From NCBI RefSeq assembly GCF_035582795.1, contig NC_134370.1:50579501-50643500 (forward strand): a stretch of 64,000 nucleotides of DNA. The letters run 5' to 3'. The notes beneath the pieces are model-generated. The model did no database searches. It was not told the DNA's origin and saw only the letters and a list, made by a program, of their open reading frames with translations. Below are positions 48,901 through 63,900 of this stretch, one piece after another (the first letter of the stretch is position 1; each line of letters opens with the position of its first letter). The translations under genes and the position numbers were made by a program. The stretch comes from Mycteria americana. Its lineage: Eukaryota > Chordata > Aves > Ciconiiformes > Ciconiidae.

Positions 48901-51900
48901 TATAAACTATTATATTGATGAATCACTTTTTAGCAGAACCTTTACATTTACATGAAATAATTGTAAATCTAGTCACCCATAAGATGACCTCAATGATTTT
49001 AAGATGAGTGTTTTAAATGCTCTTCATTAAGACTGGTGATGGGTGGCCAGTTGAAACTGCTTGTAAAGAGATGCATAATAGGACTTGATAGTATTAAACC
49101 TCTCATAGCTTTTTTTATTTAGAATAGGTAGAAGCAAATTACCTAAAGAAAGATGGGAAAGCTGCAAATCTCCTAACACCTTGTCATATCACCTGTTATT
49201 AAGATAGTGTTCTAGTTGGCAGCTCTTTAAATTTTCATAAGCTTATTGAAATGTTTTGGAAATTTGGCTTTTGCAAACATTGGTTTCCTCACTGAGATTC
49301 ACCTCATTTAAAAAACTAGCCTTGTAAGAAAATGAATTGTACTGGGGATTTCTGCTTCTTATGCCCTTAGAGTACTTGACTGTTTGGGGGTTTTTTTTGT
49401 GGGTTTCTTTTGGTTTGGTGGGTGGTTTTTTTTTTTTTACATAAAATGCAAAATCTAACCAAGGTCTGGTTAGGGAAAAGGTAAGTATTAATCAGCAAGA
49501 AAGATTTATTTCATTGCAATCAAAGAACATTTTAAAATTAAGCTTTTAAAAGTTGTCTACAGATTTTGGAGGTCAAGTCTCATAATGAGAAAAGAAAATG
49601 AATGGAAATTTTAGGGGGTTTTTTTGAGTGATGCTGTATAAAGAACCTTGGAGCAATAGAAAATAAAGGTATACAATAAAGCAACATCAGAGCCATATAT
49701 TGGCCTCAGTGCACTGCATTTCTCACTGAGAAACAATTGTATTGAGTAGGAAATGCATAGAAGCTGTGCTTGGGGTATGGACAAACTACTCCACTGTTCA
49801 GTCAATCTCATTGCCTTTTCTGGGCTTACTCGATCGAATAAGTGGTCTGAATTTGATATGGATTTGATTCTAATTGTTTTCATAATAGACAGAACCTAGA
49901 GAATATAGGGCACAAATATTTTCTATTGGATATTACTGGGTTTTTTGCAAGCCATTTCTTTTTGTATTTGTTCATTAATGGGATTATTTACTCTACATTA
50001 TTTAATGCAGCCTCAGAACAAACTGATGTTTATCCTGGCTGTCTTCTAGGCAATATTGCAGTAAAAGATAGTAGTATGAAATAGTTACTTGCTTCTTTTA
50101 CACAATAATTTGTCTAATACAGAACTAACTTTTGTCCTTTTATTAAAATTCTAGTCAAAGTGGGATTCAACTGTATTTCATGAGAATTACGCAAAACCGG
50201 ATGAAACAATTATGTTATGATCTGTCAAGAAATGCCATTTATAAAGTGAAACTAGGTCATCAACCTATCTTTTGATTTAAAAAGCTATGCTTGACTTAAT
50301 CAGGATCTTTGATGAAAATGAACCCTTTGCAAGAATACAAAAAGTGTATTCATCACAGGTTCTCCAGGATCTTCTGTAAAAAGTACTTTTCAGTTTGATA
50401 GAGTATTGCTGTTAATGTGCAGATTTTAAGTAGCATAATAATGGAACAAGGTTTTTGTGAAATTGTCCTTTAGTCAGGTTCTGGTTTCATGTTACCATTT
50501 GGTGCAATATAGATTGAGCAAAATTACATTTGTTGACAGTTTGTTTCTTCCTCAGTCCTTGCTGATGTCTAACTGTTTTTACTTCCATGTTGCAGTATAA
50601 ATATATAAACTGGTTCTTATAGCTGCAGATTTTTCTTCCAGAAACTCAGTGGATGTTTTCGTTGTTCTGGCTGTAGTTCTAAAATATATATGATTACAAA
50701 TAAAGATAGGCTGGGTGTTAAAAACTCCACTGACATTCTGATGCAACCAGCATTTTTAAGATAAAAGTCCATATACCAATACTATTATTAATGCACATAC
50801 TAACTCTGACAGGATTTTTTTTTTAGTGTTTAAGTCTGGATTCGCTAAAGTGCTTGCACAGCTATGCAACTTAGAGACTGGTGCCAGTCTCTTTGACTTC
50901 CAACAACTCTTTATATATTTACAGTGATGAAAACACATAAGTATCTTGCTGACTCAGTCTTGCACAACTCTATACCAGTCTTAGTTGTATGGCAACTAGA
51001 ATAAAAGTATTGTATTTGTAAAATGTTACCAGAATAGACTTAATATATCTTATACGAGAGTTCACTTGCTTCTATCCAGCACCTTTTTGACTACCTCATA
51101 GGATGACGCTTTTGTGGTGTTTTGATTAAATGTTCTTACACACGTTGTGTACTTTCGGCACAGTACAAAACATCATTTGTGATTTTAAAAATGAAACCTC
51201 TGAAATAATTTGTTTGAAGTATTAACATTTAAAATGTTGCAGCATTCAGTACTTCTCATTTATTAAAAGCTGCTTAGTAAGATAGCTATGTGGATCTATT
51301 CTGCCTTGCCTTGAGGATATTGTCAAAATTCCTGTTAGTCATTGGTTTACTTTATCTGTCACTTCCTGGTTTTTGTTTGAGACTGTTTTTCTAATTTGGA
51401 GTGCTTTTGTTTTGATAGGACTGTTTTATATTATTTCCTTATTTATAAAACTTTCCAGTGGAGCTGTTGCAGGATCAGAATAAACCTGCCCTTATAAAAC
51501 TATACATATAAAAGGCAGAATTATATATGTATTGCCTCAGAGGAGAAATATGCATTTAATGGGTTTAAGAAATATTATTTCACAGTAGCTTTGCATAGTT
51601 GAGCATTGCTATTCTTTCATTCTGTTGTTCCTTTCTCCAGTTTTTCTTATCTTCTGTAGAGAAGTGTTTTGCTTATCTATGTGAAATTAGTTTTATTTGA
51701 AAACTGTGCTTTATGCACAATGATATTTGCTTCTAAAAGTGGTAAGTGATAATCTTTCATTCAGTGGACTCTGCCATTCATAAACTGCATGCTGCACTCT
51801 GGTATTGGCAATAGATCCAACAGAACAATTACATGTGGTCTGATTCTGGAGCCATATCTCATGTTAGGCTGTGTATGCACACTTTACATAAAGTTAAGTA

Positions 51901-54900
51901 TCAGCATTCTCAGCACAGTTATCTCTATTTTTGTTCAAATCCCTGTAGAACTAAACATAAAGCAGAATTGGTCTAGGAGTTTGCAGTAATGTACTGGAAA
52001 AGGTAGTGTACCACCATGTTTCAGTCTGTTCCTGTTTTGTCCTAAACCTGCATTCACCTGACATAGGAAATAAAAGAATAAAACTCTAACAGCCTGTACA
52101 TTCTGCTCTTTTATGAAGTAAATTTTAAGAGCAGAGGCCATTAACCCTACTTTACAACCAATGTTGAGTGACTTGCAGAAAGTCACACTACCAGCCAAGA
52201 GCGAAGCCACCCATGGAACCTAAATACACCAGCTCTCTGACTCTTTTCTCTGCAAAATATTTTAAGAACCAGTTAAGCCACCTAAGTGCCAAATTTGAGG
52301 ACCAAGTCCCATTATACAAGCTAATGATCTCATTGAAATCAATGGGAAATTTTCTGTTTGCTTTATTTTACTCACTTTGCTAGACATAAGGAAGTTAAGT
52401 GGATAATTGCAGATTTGTTTAAGGGGTACCTTACCTCCCAAAAAACCAGCAGTGATCTGTTGTCAGACTTCTAGTTAACTTGATGACTAAGGGCACAAGG
52501 ACAGACCGAGTGGGACAGTTGATCTTAGAAAAGGAGCATGTATTTTCTCGGGGGCTGGAGTAGGTGACCTTTCAAGGCAAAGCCTCTATTCTAAATAATC
52601 TAAAACGCACAAGGGGCCTCCTGTTAGCAGAAGTTTTTCAGGCCATTGTGTAGCATTAGAAATAAAAGCAACAATTCTCAGGATAAATTGTGGCCAGAAA
52701 TCTTGAATTTATAAGAATTATGAAAACTCTGGTAACATTATTTGTTGAGTATTTACTTTGTGCTTTTCTAGCAGGACTCCCAGTGGCTTTAGTGTCCAGA
52801 CAGAATAGACAGGTTGCTTTTTAAGTTCATCATAAACTCAAATACAGTCCACATAATAGCAAATATGTTCCATGATATCTCTGGCTTGAAGGAAGATGAA
52901 TGTCGTCATATGCATAAATGACAAATGCTTTCCAGGACCCACTTCACCTTTCCTTATGAGGGGGTTAATTTAACATGTTAGTTTAGTATTTATTGTCCAT
53001 AATTGTGTATTTTCTGAATGAATGAAGTAGCCAGAAGAAAATTGGATGATTCACCTCCGTGTTTGTTTGGCCAAAAGTCTTTAATTAAATTGGAATTAAA
53101 TTGCTGAAGTTCCAGCAACTATAAAATGTAATTGTGTTATTTAGACCCTTGTTCCATTGTGACTTTAATCCAACTTAGGGCTGTGCTTTCACAAAAAATA
53201 AAGGGCAGTCCTGCACCTCTTTCCTGCCATCAACAGATACTTGGTTTGGCTTCATCTCTGGTACCAGCATTACCGACACTATATTCTAAGCCAGTAAAAG
53301 GAAATTATTCAAGCCAGAAATTAATCCATTTTTATTAGGTTAGTTTCCAAAGACATTGGTTCTTTCCTTCAGAGTTCTCTGATGCAGTTATACTACTCAT
53401 TGGTGTGAAGTCTGCATAAAGTAAGAGGCAGAAATAAGAAGCTGAGAGAAGCAAGAGAGACGGCTGGACTTCCCTTTCAGAGATAGCTTGGAGCCATGGC
53501 TTTTACATTTGCCATTTGAGACCAGACAGGCTTCTTAATGGTAAAGCACTTTTTAAGTGGTGTGTATGATCTTGCTGTGGATCAAAAGTATTGGCCAGGT
53601 CACAATTTGTGGTTCGAAAGTATCATCCAGGTCACAATTAATTTGTGGTGCTCTGACCCTGAGTAGCTTTAAGATCTCTGCAAGTGGTCTGTGAAACCAC
53701 TGTAAATTTTTTTTGACACCCCTCATCCCTGACACACAATTCCATGTAATTGGCAGGCATAAGTGGAATACTGCAGTCAGTAACAGTAGTCAGGCACGTA
53801 CTTCCAACTACTTTTGTTACAAAGGTTTTCAATATCAGTGTTTTTTAGATTATATTAGTAAAAATTTTGTTTGATTAAAAAAAAAAAGGCAGACAACAGT
53901 GTTTGTTGTCAAAGACATGAGATGACTAAGATTAAAATAAAAAAATTATGTGGACCTTCAGTGAAAAAGGTTTATGAGCTGACTCCTTAATGTATCTTCC
54001 AATGGTATTTTTGCATTATTTCTGGAAGGTAAAGGGCAACTTTTGTTTTTCATCTTCATCTCCATTTGCATATCAATTCCCTGTCAGCTTTCTAGTTAAG
54101 TAACAGTGTCTGCTGTTTTCTCAAGCCTATATAATTACGGGATGATTGCTGCTGAAAGCATTACTATTATTTGTGAGATTGCACCTGCCTTTCGTTAGTA
54201 AATGAAGCATCCTTAAGTGACAGGTTGACTGTAAGTGTTGAATGTGCTGGAATTAATGAAGACTTAACCATCTGGCTCCTATTTCACTTTGTGCAGTTCC
54301 AGACAATGTGACATCAGTGTCAGCAGCTCACAAGGTGCTTCCTATTGTGCCTTGTAACACTATTCTGCTACACAATACAGTAAAGGAAGAGCTGCTTCTC
54401 CTGCCACTTTATATGGAGGAAAGCAAGCAACCTCAATAATTGATACCATGCAGGACTGATAGCATACCTGGATACTTGAGATAAGCTGTTTGACTGCTTC
54501 AGCTAGCTGTGATGATTTGCTTTTCCCCTCCTTGGAAGAAGCAGGCATTTAGCCAGACTGATTCTCAGCATAGGAAAAAAATGCTTTTTCACTAGTCGAC
54601 TGAAGAGCAGGACTGGGGGAGTCATACTAATTGTATGTACTCTTAAGTATGATTTACCAATTCTGATGTTATCTTGTCACTAGCTGATTTAAAAATGATA
54701 TATTTTAAATATGTTGACATTAAAGGAGGACAGCTTCTAAGAGCTGAATTCTTAGGCAAATGCATTGCCACATCACATGGGCCTGGGAGAGAGGTGGATA
54801 ATCGGGAAGAATTTTGTGGGTTTGGTGGTTGTTCCCTATGTATACACCCTCAGCAGCCACTAGCTCTAAGACAAGAAGATGCATATTCTCTGAATTTATG

Positions 54901-57900
54901 AACCTGAACAATGTTCTAAACTGATCATCCAATATTTCATTGCCACCAGTGTTCCTAGTTTTGGATGCAGGGCAGAATTTGCCCTAAATATATATTAGAA
55001 AAGATAGTGGGGATTAGGGGATATTTCTTTTAATGGGATGGGACTGATTATTATGGTTCTTCACAGCACCTGAAAATATAACTTGTAGAAATACATGAAA
55101 TGCAAACTATTTCACTTCTCATATTATGGTTCTTTTATGAAGTGTGTGAATTCTTCTAGCAAAATGCAGATGTTCATAAAGAGTGAATTAAGCCAGTGTA
55201 AATGCAGTCCCACCACAGAGCCATTCAGGATGCAAGTGAATGCTTGTAAGCTCTTCTTTCATGTTCAGCCAGCTCCACTTTGCATTCTAGTAAGTTATTT
55301 CAAATTCTGTGATACCACGGGGAAAGCTGAATAGTTTGCCTGCTGTTTGGAGCAGGGGCTGTCCTTTTATCCATGTTCCTAACATGCAGCCTTTGCTGAA
55401 GTGACCACAGTGCGAAGTAATTATTAGCAAAAAGAGTTAATAACTAATAAATAAGTACATTAATTTTATTATTAAATCAGTTGTCTGTAATAGAGGAATA
55501 CTCCAAGTTAGAAGGTAGTTTTCTTCATCTATTTGTTATTTATAGCTTTCTAGAGCCATTTATTGAATGTTTTTGGCCAATACCTTCCTTTTTTATTTAA
55601 TTTTGTTTCTAGTCCGGTCATTCCACAGTGGAGAAGTATTTCAGCAAGCTGTTTTTTTTCTCCTGAAGTTTCACATTAACAGTTGGTTTTTTTTTACTGA
55701 TATCCCTGTCCTTAGGATATTTCAGTTATTTTATAGCATATATTGCTTTCTGAGTCAAAAGCAGATGGTACATGAATGGCATCTTTAATGTTTGTCTGCC
55801 AGATCTGACTTTCCTTCCAAAAGGTTGAAAAATAATTCTTTGCCATTGTTGTCAGTATTTCTATAGTACAATAACACATTTTGTTTTTTAACAGGATTGC
55901 ACGTTCTTCACTCGGAAAGAAATCCTTCGGTAAGTAAATTGTATTAAATTTTTCCTTTGTAATTCATATGGAAGAGACTAAATGTTTTTTTCTGACTTGT
56001 GAGGAAACCAAATAAAGCCTTTTTTTTCATGAATGAAAGAGTGTAGGATTGGACTCAAGATACACTTATAATATATAAATGTGTCTAAGGAAATGTGTCT
56101 AAGATGATTAGCTTAATGTCAGTATCATAGACTTTTCTAGGGATAAGTCGTTGAACAGTTGAGAGCCAGTGACTTTTTATGAAAGGAATTTGCTGTTTTC
56201 TGCTCAATTATACCAACGAGGGCACATCCTTCAGTCAGTACAGGTTTTGGTATGGACTTAAGTGTGGGGAAAACTGGTGGAACTTAAACTGCAGGTGGCT
56301 GAGAACGTTTGTTTCTGTACAAGCTTTCCCTACAGAAAGTCACGAAGACTGGGATCACTGTGTGCAATAGAAGGGACTTGGTTCTTTTCAGTAGTGATGG
56401 GCTGAGCCAAACTGAAGTAATTTCTGCCTATGTATATGCTGACTTCTTGCCCTGGATCCTGCCATGGATTCTTGATATTCTAATTATTCAGATTAAGGAT
56501 TTGTGAAAGTATGACACAAATCCTGGCCTATCAATACACCTATTGTTTTTCCTGAGGATTTTTGCCCCATTGGGGAGTGAAAATAAATTTGTGGTGTGTA
56601 TCTAGACCTAGGAGCTCATAATGCTTCAGGATTCTCAAATTTGAATAGCCTCTCAGACATAAGAAGCCTTTGTTTTCATAAGTATTGGGGATTGCTTTGA
56701 GATCAAAAGTAGGCATGATCTCTGAGATAAATGTTCTTTGCCTTTGCTCTGTTGCTGTAAACCTCAGTAAGACTGATGTTCAGAGACTCTGTCAAGGCAA
56801 AAACTAATGGCATGGCTTTGAGTGGGGTGCTGTATTTTTTGCTGGAAAAATAGAGGGAGTATTTCAGCTAATTTCTTCCATACCTTGTCCTCGTTACTTA
56901 CGGAGAAATGATGCACTCACTCCTCAGAAGTGCACAACATCTCTGAGACCACTGTGCAGTAAGAACATTGCAATACCACCACCTAAGCCAGAATTTAATT
57001 TGGTTCACATCCCTTTTATGTAATTGTTATGGTTTAAAATTTAGTCACATTGTTGGAGTACATTTTCATGATACATGATGGTGTGACTGAATGAGTCAGA
57101 ATGTGTGCAGTGAGCGGGTGATAGCTGGCCCAAAGATAAGCTAAGCTTAGTGCAGGCTGGCTCCTACAGAGACACTGGTATCCTCAAAGTGAGTCAAGGC
57201 TTCACAAAAGTGAATTACTGTAGCATGGATGTAACTTCTTTAGCAAAGCATTCCTCAGCTGCGAACCTCTAGGAATGCTATAATCGTTAGCTATAAAGAG
57301 CAACTGTGTTTGTGGTACCCTACAAAAAGTCGTGCAGCTTAAATAAAAATGAATGGTCATTGTATGTTCTGTCAGGGCTGCAATGCTGTTAGTTCTGCTT
57401 GAGAACACTGACTTTGGCAATAACAGAATTTGTCATCACGATTTGTTCAGAAAAGCAGCTGTGAGTCCAAAATAACAGAGACTTTGTGGTTTAGACGTTA
57501 GAAGTGATTTGGTGATATTCCTGTACTGTCATTAGTTCCAGCAGTTGGATATGGAATAAAAGATGTCCCTGTGTAGCCACCAAATCTCAAATATGTACAT
57601 TATATAGCCAGAAAAAAAAAATCCCTAATGGTTTAGTGTAATTTTCTGTATAAAATAGACCTTTAGCCACCTCCTAGGTCTTTTAAAAATCAACAAATAC
57701 TGTTCTTCTGTTTCACAGGGCTACCTTGATACACAACTTCTGAAATAAATTTGTTTGGATTGGATAAACTGAAAAAACTGCTTTATATTTCTAAAATCCC
57801 CTTTAAACTTAAAATTGTTAAAAGCTTTATAAACAGTGAATTACTTGTATTTGTACTGTGTTCCTATGAGGGAAATAATTATGAATTAAGGATTTTACAT

Positions 57901-60900
57901 TTTTACAGAAGTTAAGGTTCTCTTTGTAGCTTTGAATACCCGATCTAATTGGAGAATTTGAATCCTTCCAGGGAAAGTGATTGGTAAACTGTGATACTAT
58001 GTCATCTTTCTCTTAGGAGTAATTCCTTTTTCTCCTTAGGATAATCTCTAAGGAACTATTGGAATTAGCCTGAAAGAATCATTGATTTCCACTGCAAGAA
58101 GAAAAGTGACTGATTTGGTACTTGTACACATAAAATACATTTAGAGAAAAATTTGTGGACAAATAGTGTTGTGGTTAGCCCCAGCTGGCAATTAAGTACC
58201 ACACAGCTGCTTGCTCACCCTCCCCCCTGGTGGGATGGGGGAGAGAATCGAAAGAGCAAACGTAAGAAAACTGGTGGGTTGAGATAAGAACAGTTTAATA
58301 ATTGGAAAAAAACAAAACAAAATGTAATGAGAAGGAAAACAACAATAGAGTGAGAGAGGAACAAAACCCAGGTAAAAACAAGTGATACAACCCCTCACCA
58401 CCCGCCGACCGACACCCAGCCTGTCCCCAAGCAGTGATCGCTACCCCCTGGCCAACTCCCCCCAGTGTATATACTGAGCATGATGTCATATGGTATGGAA
58501 TAGCCCTTTGGCCAGTTTGGATCAACTATCTTGGCTGTGTCCCCTCCCAGTTTCTTGTGTGCCTGGCAGAGCATGGGAAGCTGAAAAGTCCTTGACTAGT
58601 GTAAACATTACTTAGCAACAACTAAAACATCAGTGTGTTATCAATCTTATTCTCATACTAAATCCAAAACACAGCACTGTATTAGCTGCTAGGAAGAAAA
58701 TTAACTCTATCCCAGCCAAAGCCAGGACAATTAGGAAGCCTAAAACATAGGCAGTACAGGCCAAATTTAAAGAATATGATATGAAATGTGACCAATTTTG
58801 TAGCAAGACTATAACATTGGTGGGTGGAGAATGGACTCAGAACTCTAAAATTCTGATGAAAGAAAGGAAATAAGGAATCAAACATCTCCACAGAGCTTGT
58901 AATTAGGAAACTGCTGAATCTGAATAGGCAAACTTATTTTTTTTAATCTGGAAAACAACATTTCCAAACTGTAAATTTGAACCATCATGTGCAACTGAGA
59001 AAATAGAGAAAACACAGAAAGTGTACTTTGAAAAATACATCGCAGATTTCAAGAAAAGATATTCTAAAGTAACGACATTAGAAAATGGCATTGTATGATA
59101 GGCGAAGGGGAATTTACAGTATTGCAAAATCTGGCTATGAAATTAAGAATCAGCAAGTTCTGTTCTCTTTTTCTGGGTTGCAGTGGATAAAAAAATACTT
59201 GTAGAGAATGAGTTTGCAATGTGCAGCTTTGACAAGCAGATAAAAATTGGCTGAAATGAAGAGATATTTCTTTACAGAATTGTCATAAAACTTTCACATG
59301 CATTCTTGACAGTTTTTCTTGACACGTGAGACTGAGATAAAACTTATGTTGAAGTTTGATATCAGGGCACTGAAGACAATGTTTCAGAAAATTCTAAAAA
59401 TCACAACAATAAATTATCTGGATTTACAAATATTTTTTATAGAACACTGTTCTGGGGTTGATTTTTGGTGTATGCCATATCCAAAACCTGAGACTGTATT
59501 GCACACAGGAGCTTTGGTAATGGTAAAAACAGGTCACAATTTATATCAGTAAAAGCGAGCACTCCATTGTCCCGCAGGGCTGTTGGCAGCATAAAGGAAT
59601 ATCTGAGTAGAAGTGGAACTTTATTTCCTCTTTGATTCAGGCACATTGCACAGTACTACAAATTCCACAGTGCTGGACAGAACTGTAATAAGTGTGTAAT
59701 CAGTGTGTAATTTGAAACTACATTTGCAGACAGATGATTTGTAATCTTCCCTTGCATGGTAAGTGTGACAGAGTAGAGGAGGTCATTGTAATTTGTAGGA
59801 CTTGATGATAAAGGAAGCAGGATTGAATTGTGGAAAAGATTCTCCTGCTATTTAAGAACAAGCAGATCCTTTTCTATCTAAGGAAGTTTGACATGGGGAC
59901 TATGGGTGGGATAGGGACTGGGGAATTGGAAGCTCCTGTTTACTTTCTTGCTCTGTCACTAGTCTATGTGAGCAACTGAGCACCTTTGACAAATTGCCAC
60001 TGTAATTTGTCTGTTACCTACGCTTAATATTTTTGTGCCTTTTAAGTATGAAGATAATATTTCCTTTATCTTGTCTGTTTAGATTGCAAGCTCTGCCTGG
60101 TAAGGAAAATTTGAGCTGTTTTTATATGCAGCATGCTAAAAGTGATCTTAGTTGTAGCTTTTACATTTTACGGTAGTGAAAAAGCTGTTCTGAATTTTTT
60201 TTTTGAGGTTTATGCTATCTCTGGGAGGTGTTATTGTCACCTGGTAGACCTGGTCATTTAAATAGAACAATTAAAGGACAGTGAAGGGTTGAATGTGGCA
60301 AATAGTATTTAAGTTAAAATAACCCTGATAGATTTTTAGTAAGTGCTGTTTCTCTAAAAAGCATAGAAATGTAAATAAAGAATTTTGTCTTGGTTTGGTT
60401 TTTCTCTCTTCAGTAACATAAAAGGGCATGAGTGATGCCAATGATAACCCCCCAAATTGTTATAATTTATTGTGAAATAGAAGTGTAGCTTCTTCCAGTA
60501 AGAAACATGTAATGGACCTCAGCTTGAGTACTGTGAAAGCCAAATAATACATTTTGTATTTCATAACTGAAGTTATAAGGAAACAATCTATTTCCTGAGA
60601 AGAAAAGAAAGCATGCACTTAGACTCAATTACATTACTTACGTTAGGCTAAAGAAAACTTTTCTGCTTATGGGCTGTGTATGGGAGATAAGGGAGCCATT
60701 GCCTGCGTGACTTTGCACCTTACCTGTATCAAAAAGAGCAAAACCAAAAATACATATGAGAAACAGTGCAACCTTAGAATATGATTGTGAAAAATAGATA
60801 TTCTTGGGGTAAGAAATTAGGTTAATGGATGGTGAAAAATAGATGCTCTGTTTGAAAAGTACACTATACAAAGCTGAATGTTAATGTTTGATTGTAAAAT

Positions 60901-63900
60901 GCTTAGAAGAATAAAATAATGGGAGTAGTTCTGTAAAGGCCTAAAATCATGGGAGAAGGAATAGTCACTTGGAATCATTGTATTTCCTCTTCTGCCTTAT
61001 CCTCACAGTGTGATATTTCTGCTTATTGGGAACCTCTATACATAATAAGTTTATGATATGGTAGATAGTAGTACAATCAATAGCATTTATTTACTGTATA
61101 TAAACTGTTGAATACAAATTGCTGTCTAACAAATAGAGTAGAATCAAGAGGTATTTCTGCATGTCTGAGGTGAAGTTCTACTGAGTGGGAATAAAATGGG
61201 TTATGACCCCCTCAATAATTAGCACTTACTGGTTTAGCATGTCCCCACCTCAGTTAAGAGGGAACTAAGTGCTGTTGCACATTTCTTTATGCACTGCAGA
61301 ATGCTCTCAGATGTGATACGAAGGAAGTGCAGGTCCAGTTCTGTTTAGGCTGAACTGGATTTCTTGTGCAGCTGTGAAGTTCAGTGAGACAATCCAGCAA
61401 GGAGTAACCTTACCAAAAAAAAAAGTGAATAGTTTTTTGGCCGAAGTCAGCCACCCTGGCTGGCTCACCATCCATTTGCACGAGTGTTGGCAAGGACACA
61501 AGGGAAGGGGCACAGTTATGTAGGTGGGGATGAAGGGATGAATATGGCAGCTCCAATTTAGATCGATTTAAACTGATGTAAACCAGCATGAGATTGCAAT
61601 TAGGTGAAATGGGCTAAGTGTTTTTATCTGTCCCTACAGGAAAAGTAGCCCATCAAAAAGCCCAAACAACAACAAATCTATTTTCTGCTGGTTTAATGAG
61701 CTGAATCAGCTTTCCGAGGGATCAGATGAGTGCTAAAGCTGGCACAAGAGCCAGGGCAAGCAAATGCAACTGAAAATGAGGAAAGGAGAGGAGAGCAAGA
61801 CTTAGCATTTCAGTACCAGTAAGGTGTTAGGTTGGCTTAGTCTAACTTTAGTGTGTAAGACTTTGGTGCCAGCATCAACTTAAGTCAACATAAACGCAGG
61901 CTGTGGTCAAAGGGTTGAGGATGCTTTCTCTTGATTGATAATTTGCAAATTATCAGGAAATAGTAGAATTTATGAATTTAAGGTCAAGAAGAAATGAACA
62001 CAGAATAATGAAAATGGATCTAGGAAAAAAAATAAAGTTAGACTGCAGCAGAGGCAAGCATGCCTAGTGAAAGAGAAAACTAGAAACCATAGATTGTTAT
62101 CGGTGTTTGATAGCTATTTATCACCAGAAAACCAAAGTACATTCTTAAGTCTTTAATAAAGATGGTTAATTTTGAGAAGTGCTTAACACAACTAAGAGGA
62201 TTCACTCATGGGCCCAGGGCAAGAACATGTTAAAGAATGTTGGGTAATGTAGACATATTTATCTTATCACTGACTCAAGATTATCTAAAATACTTATAGG
62301 ACAGCTGACAAATTTTTAGAGTTGTTACTGATTTCGTTGGTAGGTATGTGTTAGGGGTTTGAAAACATGCCCCACTTTTCTTAAGGAGAATGTGGAAATT
62401 AGACCAGTGTGTATAACTTCAGGACACAACTTCGGTGTACAGAAAGATGCCAGAACATGTTGGTAGATAATCCGTTCATAAGTGCCTAGCACAGCCTCTA
62501 TGTGCTTAGAGGTAGCCACTGTGGATTTGTTAAAAGCAGATCTCTTTTTGAGAGTGGCTGCTCTTGTGGACAAGAGAAAAGAAACAGATGCAACATATCT
62601 TTATTTTGGTAAAGCCTTTTATATATTCCTGTATGTGTTAATTTTCTAGGTAGTGCACTTTTCTACCTGTGTAAGTGCACTAACCTCTTGGCTAAGATAC
62701 TATTGAACATACTTTGAAAATTTGTAAGAATGGTAAGAAACATTGAGGTGAAGAGGGTTGAAGATACTATGAAGATCAAGATTAGCTTTTTCAACAGTGC
62801 TCAATATATTAGAGAAATTATTAGATCCAAAATGAGCAGCAGGAAATTCACACAATCGAGTACTAAGAACTGAGAAAAATTTGCAAGCGCAGAATGCAAT
62901 GTGACAAAAAAAGAGGCAGGGGTTAGTTGATCTAAGCAAAGTGAGCATAATTTTAACAATGAAACAAATCTCATAAAAACCCCCAGTGCTCTTGCAAAAA
63001 AGGGAAATGTAGTTCTAGGATGCATTAATCGCAGCATTGTATATAAAATGGGAGAATTCCATTCCAGTCAGCATTGTTGGCCCCTCAGTAGGAATAGACT
63101 GTCTAGTTTTGGGCATCACCATTCCAAAAAGATTTGTTATACTGGAAAACGTCCAGTAGAGAGAAAGAAGAATAAGAGGAAAAAATGACATATGAAGAAA
63201 GGTTGGAAAAACACTGTATTCATAGCAATGAATCTGTTTATATAACATGCCTCTCTTGTGATTGTAAATGGGAACAAATGGTTGAGTTGTCTCTTATAAG
63301 GCAGTATTTCTCTTACGCAGTTTTGTAAATCTGATTTTCTAGCAGACAAGCTTTTACTCCAGTAATAATTCTTATCTGCTAGCCATCCCATCTGTTTCTC
63401 TTTCTCCCAGTAGACTGGTACAATTTGGCAAATACCCAAGCATTCAAACACAGGTGTTCTTGGATGTCTGTCCTAGCCAAAAAGCACAAAATCTGTAAAT
63501 TGAACTTGTATAGCTTGAGACTGACTTAACCTAGCTAGAGAACTGCTGGGGGAATATGGCACTAAATTACCAAGCTGAGCACCATCTGGACAGTCAACAA
63601 ACCTTTGAACCTTTTGTAGAAGAAAATTAGTAATTCTGTTGCATTCTCTTCTCTGCCTGTTTCTTGGCATGTTTTTGATGGGTGAAAGGTGAAGTGCAGA
63701 GGACCTCTTCTAGCCAATCCAGGTATATGCTGGATTTTAAATCTGAAACCTGCCCGAGAGTTAAGCTGGGGAGATAAGCAGTGGTTTCCTCCAAGTGTCT
63801 GGAAAGCCTTCCTTATAAGGGAGCAAATGCAGCAAACTGCTTGAGATGCATCTCCCTGTGGAGCAAGTTGCTATGCAGATGGAGGGAGGGGTTAGAACAC

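Noticed and set aside
58192-58525. Minus-strand open frames inside the LTR
   Set aside because: They lie in LTR sequence, show no retroviral protein, and are too short to be meaningful.
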